Positions 25,346 to 33,970 of a stretch of 64,000 nucleotides of DNA are shown here, piece after piece. The DNA is from Pseudomonas alliivorans (GTDB lineage: Bacteria; Pseudomonadota; Gammaproteobacteria; Pseudomonadales; Pseudomonadaceae): assembly GCF_017826695.1 (NCBI RefSeq), contig NZ_JAFFZW010000005.1:310001-374000 (forward strand). The letters are read 5' to 3'. Both the position numbers and the translations under genes were made by a program. The notes under the pieces were generated by a model that was not told the origin of the DNA, did no database searches, and saw only the letters and a list, made by a program, of their open reading frames with translations. The first letter of the stretch is position 1. Each line of letters opens with the position of its first letter.

Positions 25346-28303
25346 ATGAGCCTACCTTTACTGACCGATTTTCCGGCCATCCTGCTGCCATTGATTACCC
25401 GTGCACAACAGACATTTCGTACAGCTCTCGCTGATTTGTCTGCCGAGGCACTGGCTTCTTTCGACGCATGGCCCGAGTCGCGTCGTCTGGCGTTCGACCG
25501 CGTTTGCGCAGCCAGCGATTTCGTCACCGAACAGATCTGCCGGGATCCGCGCATGCTGCTGGACATGGCCGATGCGGGCGAACTGGAGCGTAGCTTTTCG
25601 GCAGGAGAGTTGCGTGGACAAATAGCCAATGCATTGGGCACCGCGACCACTGACGATGAGCTGGGACGTAATCTACGTCGCCAACGCATGCGGCATCAAG
25701 TGCGGATTATCTGGCGCGACCTGACACGCCAGGCGGATCTGATCGAGACGTGCCGCGACCTGTCGGACATGGCCGATGCCTGCATCGACCTGGCCTGCCA
25801 CTGGCTTCACGAGCGTCTTTGTCAGCAGTTCGGTACGCCCACCGGGCGCCGCACGGGGCTGCCGCAGCAGATGGTGATCCTGGGCATGGGCAAGCTGGGC
25901 GCCGTCGAGCTGAACCTGTCCTCGGACATCGATCTGATCTTCGGCTACCCGGAAGGCGGCGAGACGGTGGGCGTGAAGCGTCCTCTCGATAATCAGGAAT
26001 TCTTCATTCGCCTGGGGCAGCGACTGATCAAGGCGCTGGATCCGGTGACCGTCGATGGCTTCGTGTTTCGCGTCGATATGCGCCTGCGGCCTTACGGTTC
26101 ATCCGGGGCGCTGGTGCTCAGTTTCAATGCGCTGGAGCAGTACTACCAGGATCAGGGCCGTGACTGGGAACGCTACGCCATGATCAAGGCGCGTGTGGTC
26201 GGTGGCGATCAGAAGGCGGGTGCCGAGTTGCTGGAGATGCTGCGCCCGTTCGTCTATCGCCGTTATCTGGATTTCTCGGCCATCGAAGCGCTGCGCACCA
26301 TGAAGCAGCTCATTCAGCAGGAAGTGAAGCGCAAGGGCATGGCCGAGAACATCAAGCTCGGCGCTGGCGGCATTCGCGAAGTCGAGTTCATCGCCCAGGC
26401 CTTTCAGCTGATTCACGGCGGTCGCGACCTCAGCCTGCAGCAGCGTCCGCTGTTCAAGGTGCTGAAAACCCTCGAAGGGCAAGGCTATCTGCCCGGCGCC
26501 GTGACCGAAGAGTTGCGCGAAGGCTATGAATTCCTGCGCTATACCGAACATGCCATTCAGGCAATTGCCGACCGTCAGACCCAGATGCTGCCGGACAACG
26601 AGCAGGATCAGGCACGTATCGCATTGATGATGGGCTTTTCCGACTGGGCGAGCTTTCACGAACGACTGATGTACTGGCGTGGGCGGGTGTCGTGGCATTT
26701 CCGTCAGGTGATTGCCGACCCGGATTCTGATCCGGATGAAGAGCAGGAAGACGACAGTGACGTGATCGTCGGCGGCGAGTGGCTGCCATTGTGGGAGGAG
26801 TCCCAGGACGAAGAGGCCGCCAGCCGCCAGCTTTCCCAGGCCGGTTTCGTCAACGCCGAAACGGCGATCAGACATCTGGCGAACCTGCGCAGCAGCCCGC
26901 ACCTGCGCTCGATGCAGCGCCTCAGTCGCGAACGGCTGGACGCTTTCATCCCGCGTCTGCTGGCCCAGGCCGTGGAGCACGCTAAACCTGATCTGGTGCT
27001 TGAACGCGTATTGCCGTTGGTGGAAGCGGTGGCCCGGCGTTCGGCCTACCTGGTGCTGCTCACCGAGAACCCCGATGCACTGCGCCGTTTGCTGACCCTG
27101 TGCGCAGCCAGTCCGTGGATCGCCGAGCAGATCGCCCGCTTCCCGTTGCTGCTCGACGAACTGCTCAATGAAGGCCGTCTGTTCAATCCGCCACTGGCGC
27201 CTGAACTGGCCGCCGAACTGCGCGAGCGGTTGATCCGCATTCCCGAGGATGACCTTGAGCAGCAGATGGAAGCGCTGCGACACTTCAAACTGGCTCACAG
27301 CCTGCGGGTGGCGGCGTCGGAAATTACCGGCAGCCTGCCGTTGATGAAGGTCAGCGACTACCTGACCTGGCTGGCCGAGGCGATCCTTGAACAGGTGCTG
27401 GCGCTGGCCTGGCGTCACAGCGTGGCCAGGCACGGCACGCCATCGCGGCCTGACGGCACGTTGTGCGATCCGGGGTTCGTGATCGTCGGGTACGGCAAGG
27501 TGGGGGGTATCGAACTGGGTCATGGCTCCGACCTTGATCTGGTGTTCATTCATGACGGCGACCCGCAGACCGAAACCGACGGTGCCAGGCCGATCGACAG
27601 CGCGCAGTTCTTTACCCGGCTGGGGCAGCGGATCATTCACCTGCTGACCACTCAGACCAACTCCGGTCAGTTGTATGACGTCGACATGCGTCTGCGTCCG
27701 TCCGGCGCCTCGGGGCTGCTGGTCAGCTCGCTGGGCGCATTCGCCCGCTATCAGGACAAGGAAGCCTGGACCTGGGAGCATCAGGCGCTGGTCCGCGCGC
27801 GCGTCCTGACCGGCAGCCCCGACCTGGGCCGTGAAGTCGAGAAGGTGCGCGCCGACGTACTGGGTCGCGAGCGGGATCTGGACAAGCTGCGTGCCGAAGT
27901 CAGCGAGATGCGCGCCAAGATGCGTGACAACCTCGGCAGCCGTCTGACGGCGGCGGGCAGGGGAGCCAATGCCTTCGAGTCCTCCATGCCGTTCGACCTC
28001 AAGCAGGACGCCGGAGGTATCGTCGATATCGAATTTATGGTGCAATACGCGGCCTTGGCGTGGTCCAGAGAGCATCCGGGGCTGCTGCAATACACCGATA
28101 ACATTCGTATTCTCGAAGGGCTGGAAGAGGCCGGGTTGTTGCCCGACGCCGATGCCAGCCTGTTGCGCGAGGCCTACAAGGCGTACCGTTCGGCGGCGCA
28201 CCGTCAGGCCTTGCAGAAACAAGCGGGTGTGGTCAGCGGCGATCAGTTTCATTGCGAACGGCGTGAAGTGATGCGGATCTGGGCGCAGATGGGGTTGAGC
28301 TGA
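25346..28303 (+). CDS. glnE: Bifunctional glutamine synthetase adenylyltransferase/deadenylase
   Basis: A 985-residue enzyme that adenylylates glutamine synthetase and removes the AMP, according to PII state. Two nucleotidyltransferase domains are visible: SSDIDLIFGYPEG near residue 191 (N-terminal, deadenylylating in E. coli) and GSDLDLVFIHDGD near residue 726 (C-terminal, adenylylating). Length and the helical linkers fit the family. It is divergent from aceE, as in P. aeruginosa, but the branched-chain aminotransferase gene recalled between glnE and waaF there is missing; only 128 bases separate them here. Confidence 0.97.
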   Translation: MSLPLLTDFPAILLPLITRAQQTFRTALADLSAEALASFDAWPESRRLAFDRVCAASDFVTEQICRDPRMLLDMADAGELERSFSAGELRGQIANALGTATTDDELGRNLRRQRMRHQVRIIWRDLTRQADLIETCRDLSDMADACIDLACHWLHERLCQQFGTPTGRRTGLPQQMVILGMGKLGAVELNLSSDIDLIFGYPEGGETVGVKRPLDNQEFFIRLGQRLIKALDPVTVDGFVFRVDMRLRPYGSSGALVLSFNALEQYYQDQGRDWERYAMIKARVVGGDQKAGAELLEMLRPFVYRRYLDFSAIEALRTMKQLIQQEVKRKGMAENIKLGAGGIREVEFIAQAFQLIHGGRDLSLQQRPLFKVLKTLEGQGYLPGAVTEELREGYEFLRYTEHAIQAIADRQTQMLPDNEQDQARIALMMGFSDWASFHERLMYWRGRVSWHFRQVIADPDSDPDEEQEDDSDVIVGGEWLPLWEESQDEEAASRQLSQAGFVNAETAIRHLANLRSSPHLRSMQRLSRERLDAFIPRLLAQAVEHAKPDLVLERVLPLVEAVARRSAYLVLLTENPDALRRLLTLCAASPWIAEQIARFPLLLDELLNEGRLFNPPLAPELAAELRERLIRIPEDDLEQQMEALRHFKLAHSLRVAASEITGSLPLMKVSDYLTWLAEAILEQVLALAWRHSVARHGTPSRPDGTLCDPGFVIVGYGKVGGIELGHGSDLDLVFIHDGDPQTETDGARPIDSAQFFTRLGQRIIHLLTTQTNSGQLYDVDMRLRPSGASGLLVSSLGAFARYQDKEAWTWEHQALVRARVLTGSPDLGREVEKVRADVLGRERDLDKLRAEVSEMRAKMRDNLGSRLTAAGRGANAFESSMPFDLKQDAGGIVDIEFMVQYAALAWSREHPGLLQYTDNIRILEGLEEAGLLPDADASLLREAYKAYRSAAHRQALQKQAGVVSGDQFHCERREVMRIWAQMGLS

Positions 28304-28431
28304 ACGGGCGACATGTCGTCCTTTCACAACAAGACTATATAAAGCTATGACAGGGAGGCGACAGGTTGTGTGGGAATGTCACGCAGCCTGATCGGCCTCC
28401 CTGATCGTTTCCGGTCGTTTTTGGATGAAGC

Positions 28432-29466
28432 ATGAATATTCTGATCGTTGGGCCTAGCTGGGTCGGTGACATGGTGATGGCGCAAACGCTGTTCCAGTGC
28501 CTGAAGCAGCGTCATCCCGAGTGCCAGATCGACGTACTGGCGCCCGAGTGGAGTCGTCCGTTGCTTGAGCGTATGCCCGAAGTGCGCGCCGCCCTCAGCT
28601 TTCCCCTCGGCCACGGTGCTCTGGAGCTGGCCACGCGTCGGCGTATCGGCAAATCGCTGGCCGGTCAGTACGACCAGGCGATTCTGCTGCCCAATTCCCT
28701 GAAGTCCGCGCTTGTGCCTTTTTTCGCCGGCATCAAACAGCGCACCGGCTGGCGTGGCGAGTTCCGATACGGGCTGCTCAACGATGTGCGTACGCTGGAC
28801 AAGCAGCGTTATCCGCTGATGATCGAGCGCTTCATGGCGCTGGCCTGGGACAAGGGTGCAGAACTGCCCCGGCCATACCCCAAACCAAGCCTGCAGATCG
28901 ACCCGGCAACCCGCGATGCCGCGTTGGCCAAGTTTGGTTTGACGCTGGATCGTCCGGTGCTGGCGCTGTGCCCCGGTGCCGAGTTCGGCGAGTCCAAGCG
29001 CTGGCCCGCAGAGCACTACGCTCAGGTCGCCGATGCGCGAATCCGCGAAGGCTGGCAGGTCTGGCTGTTCGGCTCGCAGAAGGATCACCCGGTCGGCGAG
29101 ACCATCCGTGAGAACCTGATTCCCGGTCTGCGTGAAGAGTCCGTCAATCTCAGCGGCCAGACCTCGCTGGCCGAAGCCATTGATCTGCTGTCGTGTGCCG
29201 ACTCGGTCGTTTCGAACGATTCCGGTCTGATGCACGTTGCGGCCGCGCTGAATCGTCCGCTGGTGGCCGTGTATGGTTCGACATCGCCGGCGTTTACCCC
29301 GCCGCTGGCCGACGAGGTCGAGGTTGTCCGGTTGGGTATCGAGTGCAGCCCATGCTTTGATCGCACCTGCCGCTTCGGTCATTACAACTGCATGCGCCTG
29401 CTTGAGCCGGGCGCCGTGATCCAGGCGCTGGGCCGTCTGGACAGCACTCCGGTAGAGGTCATCTGA
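28432..29466 (+). CDS. waaF: ADP-heptose:LPS heptosyltransferase II
   Basis: A 344-residue GT9 glycosyltransferase that adds the second heptose to the LPS inner core at the cytoplasmic face of the membrane. The N-terminus MNILIVGPSWVGDMVMAQTL, the C-terminal SNDSGLMHVAAALNRPLVA motif and the cysteine cluster CSPCFDRTCRFGHYNC are typical of WaaF. It is first in the core operon; waaC starts two bases after its stop. Confidence 0.96.
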   Translation: MNILIVGPSWVGDMVMAQTLFQCLKQRHPECQIDVLAPEWSRPLLERMPEVRAALSFPLGHGALELATRRRIGKSLAGQYDQAILLPNSLKSALVPFFAGIKQRTGWRGEFRYGLLNDVRTLDKQRYPLMIERFMALAWDKGAELPRPYPKPSLQIDPATRDAALAKFGLTLDRPVLALCPGAEFGESKRWPAEHYAQVADARIREGWQVWLFGSQKDHPVGETIRENLIPGLREESVNLSGQTSLAEAIDLLSCADSVVSNDSGLMHVAAALNRPLVAVYGSTSPAFTPPLADEVEVVRLGIECSPCFDRTCRFGHYNCMRLLEPGAVIQALGRLDSTPVEVI

Positions 29467-29468
29467 CG

Positions 29469-30533
29469 TTGCGGGTATTGCTGATCAAGACGTCTTCGCT
29501 GGGTGATGTGATCCATGCCCTGCCCGCGCTGACCGACGCGGCCCGCGCGCTGCCGGGCATCCGCTTCGACTGGGTGGTGGAAGAAGGCTTTGCCGAGATT
29601 CCTGCCTGGCATCCTGCGGTCGACCGGGTCATTCCGGTGGCGATCCGCCGCTGGCGCAAGAACCTGTGGCAAACCTTCAGAAGCGGCGAGTGGCGCGGAT
29701 TCAAGGCGCGTCTGCGCGAGCAGCGTTATGACCTGGTGATCGACGCGCAGGGTCTGTTCAAGAGCGCCTGGCTGACCCGTTATGTCGATGCGCCGGTGGC
29801 CGGTCTGGACCGTGACTCGGCACGCGAACCGGTGGCCAGCCGTTTCTATGACAAGCGCTACCCGGTGGCACGGGGGCAGCATGCGGTCGAGCGTTTGCGG
29901 CAGTTATTCGCTCAGGCGCTGGCCTACAGCGTTCCGACTGAAATCGGTGACTACGGGTTGAATAAGCTGACAGCTCAGGATGGCGCGCCCCAAGCTCCCT
30001 TCGTGCTGTTTTTGCACGGCACCACTTGGGACACCAAGCATTGGCCGGAGCTGTATTGGCGACAGCTCGCTGAACGGATGGCCGCTCAAGGCCTGCAGGT
30101 TCGCCTGCCGTGGGGCAATCCGGCTGAAAAGGCACGCGCCGAGCGCATCGCCGACGGGCTGGAGACGGCGCATGTGTTACCCAAATTGAATCTGGCGGGC
30201 GTGGCGCGGGTGCTGGCTCAGGCGCAGGCCTGCGTGGCGGTGGACACCGGTATCGGTCATCTGGCCGCTGCACTGGATGTACCGACCGTCTCGCTGTTCG
30301 GGCCGACCAATCCGGTGCTGACCGGGGCCTATGGAAAATCTCAGGTGCATCTGGCCGCCGATTACCCGAGCTGCGCGCCGTGCCTGCAAAAGAAATGCAC
30401 GTACCAGCCGACCGCTGAAGATCAGCGCCGGTTTGACCTTAAACGCGAGTGGCCACCGTGCTTCACTCGCCTGAATCCCGAGCGAGTAGCGAGCCAACTG
30501 GGCGCGCTGTTGCTGGCAAAGGAACCTGGCTGA
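29469..30533 (+). CDS. waaC: ADP-heptose:LPS heptosyltransferase I
   Basis: A 354-residue GT9 enzyme that adds the first heptose to Kdo. It begins with the expected MRVLLIKTSSLGDVIHALPA read from a TTG start codon at 29469, and carries the VDTGIGHLAAALDVP motif and ADP-heptose-binding SLFGPTNP. It is tightly packed: two bases after waaF and overlapping waaG in a TGATG. The TTG start may keep its level below that of its neighbours. Confidence 0.95.
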   Translation: MRVLLIKTSSLGDVIHALPALTDAARALPGIRFDWVVEEGFAEIPAWHPAVDRVIPVAIRRWRKNLWQTFRSGEWRGFKARLREQRYDLVIDAQGLFKSAWLTRYVDAPVAGLDRDSAREPVASRFYDKRYPVARGQHAVERLRQLFAQALAYSVPTEIGDYGLNKLTAQDGAPQAPFVLFLHGTTWDTKHWPELYWRQLAERMAAQGLQVRLPWGNPAEKARAERIADGLETAHVLPKLNLAGVARVLAQAQACVAVDTGIGHLAAALDVPTVSLFGPTNPVLTGAYGKSQVHLAADYPSCAPCLQKKCTYQPTAEDQRRFDLKREWPPCFTRLNPERVASQLGALLLAKEPG

Positions 30534-31654
30534 TGCAACTGGCTTTCGTCCTGTACAAATACTTTCCGTTCGGCGGACTGCAACGCGACTTCATGCGCAT
30601 CGCGCTGGAGTGCCAGAAACGCGGTCATCAGATTCGCGTCTACACCCTGATCTGGGAAGGCGACGTGCCGCCCGGCTTCGAGGTTCTGGTCGCGCCGGTC
30701 AAAGCCTTTTTCAACCATCGCCGCAACGAGAAGCTCAGCGCGTGGATGGAGGCGGATCTGGCCAGGCGCCCCGTGGACCGTCTGATCGGCTTCAACAAGA
30801 TGCCGGGTCTGGACGTTTATTACGCGGCAGATGGCTGCTTCGAGGATAAGGCGCAAAACCTGCGCAGCCCGCTGTATCGCAAATGGGGACGCTACCGCCA
30901 CTTTGCCGATTACGAACGCGCTGTGTTCGCCAGGGACGCCAAGACCCAGGTCCTGATGATTTCCGAAGTGCAGCAGCCGCTGTTCATCAAACACTACGAC
31001 ACCCCGCTGTCACGTTTTCATCTGCTGCCGCCCGGCATTTCACCGGATCGCCGTGCCCCACCCGAAGCGCCGGAGATTCGTTCGGGCTTTCGACAGGAGT
31101 TCGGTCTCGCTGACAATGACCTGTTATTGGTGCAGATCGGCTCCGGTTTCAAGACAAAAGGCGTGGATCGCAGCCTCAAGGCCCTGGCGGCACTGCCGGC
31201 CGAGCTGAAGAAACGCACGCGGCTGTTTGTAATCGGCCAGGACGACCCCAAGGTATTCCAGCTGCAAAGCGCTGCATTGGGCCTGGGTGATCAAGTGACC
31301 TTCATGAAAGGTCGCAGCGATATCCCGCGCTTCCTGATGGGCGCTGACGTTCTGATTCATCCGGCCTACAACGAGAACACCGGCACCGTGCTGCTTGAGG
31401 CACTGGTGGCAGGTTTGCCCGTTCTGGTCAGCGCGGTGTGCGGCTATGCCCATTACATCGCCGAAGCCGACTGCGGTCTGGTGCTGGATGAACCGTTCGA
31501 CCAGGCGCAGCTCAATCGTTATCTGGCAGACATGCTCAAGGACGATACAGCGCGCAGTAACTGGAGCCGAAACGGCCTGGCGTTCGCTGATACGGCGGAC
31601 CTTTACAGCATGCCGCAGCACGCTGCCGATGTGATTCTGGCGGAGCACTATTGA
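30533..31654 (+). CDS. waaG: LPS core glycosyltransferase WaaG
   Basis: A 373-residue GT4 glycosyltransferase that adds the first outer-core sugar to heptose II (in P. aeruginosa thought to be a galactosamine). The N-terminus MQLAFVLYKYFPFGGLQRDF is diagnostic; GSGFKTKGVDRSL and NENTGTVLLEALVAGLPV (the E-x7-E donor motif) are present. ATG 30533 overlaps the waaC stop; a longer frame starting at 30449 lies wholly inside waaC and is rejected. Confidence 0.95.
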   Translation: MQLAFVLYKYFPFGGLQRDFMRIALECQKRGHQIRVYTLIWEGDVPPGFEVLVAPVKAFFNHRRNEKLSAWMEADLARRPVDRLIGFNKMPGLDVYYAADGCFEDKAQNLRSPLYRKWGRYRHFADYERAVFARDAKTQVLMISEVQQPLFIKHYDTPLSRFHLLPPGISPDRRAPPEAPEIRSGFRQEFGLADNDLLLVQIGSGFKTKGVDRSLKALAALPAELKKRTRLFVIGQDDPKVFQLQSAALGLGDQVTFMKGRSDIPRFLMGADVLIHPAYNENTGTVLLEALVAGLPVLVSAVCGYAHYIAEADCGLVLDEPFDQAQLNRYLADMLKDDTARSNWSRNGLAFADTADLYSMPQHAADVILAEHY

Positions 31655-32460
31655 TGAAGCTGTTCCTTGCTGAACCGTTCAAGACCCTGTGGGCCGGGCG
31701 CGATGCATTCGCCGAGGTCGAGGCCTTGAGCGGTGAGGTGTATCGCGAGCTCGAAGGTCGCCGGACGCTGCGCACCGAAGTCGACGGGCGCGGCTATTTC
31801 GTGAAGATCCACCGGGGGATCGGCTGGGGCGAAATTGCCAAGAATCTGGTCACCGCCAAGTTGCCGGTGCTGGGCGCAGGCAAGGAGTGGGACGCAATCG
31901 AGCGTCTTCATGAAGTCGGTGTGCCGACCATGACCGCCGTGGCCTATGGCGAGCGTGGCAACAATCCGGCCGCGCAGCACTCGTTCATCGTTACCGAAGA
32001 GCTGGCACCCACCACCAGCCTGGAAGACGTCAGCATCAACTGGCGCAACGAGCCGCCCGAGCCGCGCCTCAAGCGGGCGTATATTGCCGAGGTCGCCCGA
32101 CTGGTCGGCATGATGCACCGCGCCGGGGTCAATCACCGCGACTGTTACATCTGCCATTTTCTGTTGCACACCGACAAGCCCGTCACGGCCGACGACTTCA
32201 AGTTGTCCGTCATCGACCTGCATCGCGCCCAGACCCGCCGGGCGATCACTCCGCGCTGGCGAAACAAGGACCTGGCGGCGTTGTATTTCTCGGCGCTGGA
32301 CATCGGTCTGACGCGTCGCGACAAACTGCGTTTTCTCAAGGGTTATTTCCAGAAGCCGTTGCGGGAAATATTGACCAGGGAAGCGAAGCTGCTCGGCTGG
32401 CTTGAGGCCAAGGCCGAAAAGCTTTATCAGCGCAAAGTGCGATACGGGGATGCGCTCTGA
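31654..32460 (+). CDS. waaP: LPS core heptose(I) kinase WaaP
   Basis: A 268-residue eukaryotic-like kinase that phosphorylates heptose I; inner-core phosphates are essential for LPS export in P. aeruginosa. The ATP-binding lysine lies in GRGYFVKIHRG, and the catalytic segment is NHRDCYICHFLL near residue 160. The length equals that recalled for PAO1 WaaP. ATG 31654 overlaps the waaG stop, and its own stop overlaps the next gene's start. First of four consecutive kinase-fold genes. Confidence 0.94.
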   Translation: MKLFLAEPFKTLWAGRDAFAEVEALSGEVYRELEGRRTLRTEVDGRGYFVKIHRGIGWGEIAKNLVTAKLPVLGAGKEWDAIERLHEVGVPTMTAVAYGERGNNPAAQHSFIVTEELAPTTSLEDVSINWRNEPPEPRLKRAYIAEVARLVGMMHRAGVNHRDCYICHFLLHTDKPVTADDFKLSVIDLHRAQTRRAITPRWRNKDLAALYFSALDIGLTRRDKLRFLKGYFQKPLREILTREAKLLGWLEAKAEKLYQRKVRYGDAL

Positions 32461-33194
32461 TGGCGGGTTGGAACCTGGAGCCTGCGTACGCGTTTCTGGC
32501 TGAAGACTTCGGAAGCCTGGACGCCGTGTTTGCCTTGCAGGGCGAACGCCTGACCCGCGATCCGCTGTCCGAGGTGATCCGGGTTCAGCGCGCCGGGATC
32601 AATTACTACGTCAAACGCTACGTGGGTGCCGGCAAGGGCCTGCGACGTTATCTGGGGCGGCCCCGGGTCAAGTCCGAGTGGCAGAACCTCAAGCGTTTCG
32701 CCAAGTGGGGCATTCCCACTGCCGAAGTCGTGGCCTGGGGCCTTGAGCGCAACGGCGCAGCCTATGACCGTGGTGCGTTGATCACCCGCGAATTGCCCAA
32801 CACCGAAGACATGTCTGCGCTGGCGCTGCGCAAGGATCCGCTGCTGTCCGATCGGCAGTGGGTGGATGGCATCAGCCGCCAGCTCGCGTCCTACACGCGC
32901 ATCATGCATGACCATCACTTCACCCATAACGACCTGAAGTGGCGCAACCTGCTGGTGGACGATCAGGCCCGGCTGTTCTTCATCGATTGCCCCAACGGGG
33001 CCTTTTGGTGGAGCTTCATGCTGCGCTACCGGATCACCAAGGATCTGGCGTGCCTGGACAAGGTCGCCAAGTACCATCTTTCCGCCACCCAGCGACTGCG
33101 CTTCTACCTGCAGTACCGTCAGCGGGCGCGTCTGAACGCCTCTGACAAAAAGCGTATCCGCCATGTCGTCAGCTTTTTCGAGGGGCGCGAATGA
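32460..33194 (+). CDS. LPS core kinase-like protein (PA5008-type)
   Basis: A 244-residue protein of the Kdo/WaaP (InaA) kinase clan. The N-lobe lysine lies in INYYVKRYVGAGKG, and the catalytic loop HHFTHNDLKWRNLLV keeps the H-N-D...N pattern of an active kinase, followed by FFIDCPNG in place of DFG. It is probably one of the extra inner-core kinases (wapP/wapQ group); which sugar it modifies cannot be read here. Its ATG overlaps the waaP stop by one base. Confidence 0.85.
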   Translation: MAGWNLEPAYAFLAEDFGSLDAVFALQGERLTRDPLSEVIRVQRAGINYYVKRYVGAGKGLRRYLGRPRVKSEWQNLKRFAKWGIPTAEVVAWGLERNGAAYDRGALITRELPNTEDMSALALRKDPLLSDRQWVDGISRQLASYTRIMHDHHFTHNDLKWRNLLVDDQARLFFIDCPNGAFWWSFMLRYRITKDLACLDKVAKYHLSATQRLRFYLQYRQRARLNASDKKRIRHVVSFFEGRE

Positions 33195-33970
33195 GCGTTT
33201 TCATTGCCAGTGCCGACCTGCCACTGCTGGAGCGTCATGGCCTGACCGATTTCGAGTCGCTGTGGAGCATGAAGCTGGACGCGGTCGATGAGCCCAATAC
33301 CGGGCGAGGCGGCTGGAGCAGCGTGTTCCGGCTGGATCTGGACGGCCAGGGTTTTTACCTCAAGCGTCAGAGCAATTACCTGACCCACACGTTGCATCAT
33401 CCGTTTGGCGAGCCGTCCTTTTCCCGCGAGTTTCGCAACATCAGCCGCTACCAGAAGCTGGGTATCCCGGCCCTGCAGGCGGCGTTTTACGGCGAGAGCA
33501 GGGTCGATGGCGAGCGTCGGGCGATTCTGATGACCCGCGCGCTCGACGGCTGGACCGATCTGGATGAACTGCTGCAGGGCTGGACGGAGCTGGGCGCCGC
33601 ATCGCGATCGGCTATTCTGAAAGCCTGTGGGCTGCTGGCGCGCACGCTGCATGGCGCGGGGCAGATCCATGGCTGTTTCTATCCCAAGCATATTTTTCTG
33701 CGCACCGATCAAGCAGGCTGTCAGGCGCAGCTGATCGATCTGGAAAAGACCCGGCCGGTCATCTTTGGCAAGCGTGACCGGGTCAAGGATCTGGAGCCGC
33801 TGTTGCGCCGCGCACGGGTGTGGACAGAAGCCGATCAGCGCGAATTGCTGGCTGCCTATCTGCAAGCCAGTCCCGACAGCGAACGGGTCAACGAATGGCG
33901 TGCGCGCCTCGGGCAGCGAGGCCAGCACAAGCGTGACCTTCAACACCGTGACCAGAAAGAGACCCGCTGA
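33191..33970 (+). CDS. InaA-family kinase-like protein with altered catalytic loop
   Basis: A 259-residue kinase-fold protein (N-lobe VFRLDLDGQGFYLKRQSNY). The catalytic-loop segment reads IHGCFYPKHIFL, with Cys where active kinases have Asp, and QLIDLEKTRP in the metal-binding position. This HGC..PKH form is a trait of the InaA subgroup as I remember it, so the protein may use unusual chemistry or be a pseudokinase. It overlaps the previous gene by four bases (ATGA) and the next by one. Confidence 0.82.
   Translation: MSVFIASADLPLLERHGLTDFESLWSMKLDAVDEPNTGRGGWSSVFRLDLDGQGFYLKRQSNYLTHTLHHPFGEPSFSREFRNISRYQKLGIPALQAAFYGESRVDGERRAILMTRALDGWTDLDELLQGWTELGAASRSAILKACGLLARTLHGAGQIHGCFYPKHIFLRTDQAGCQAQLIDLEKTRPVIFGKRDRVKDLEPLLRRARVWTEADQRELLAAYLQASPDSERVNEWRARLGQRGQHKRDLQHRDQKETR

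Noticed and set aside
26099..28327. A 742-codon open frame on the minus strand opposite glnE
   Set aside because: It is a shadow of glnE with biased composition (rich in Gln, His, Arg) and no recognisable domain.
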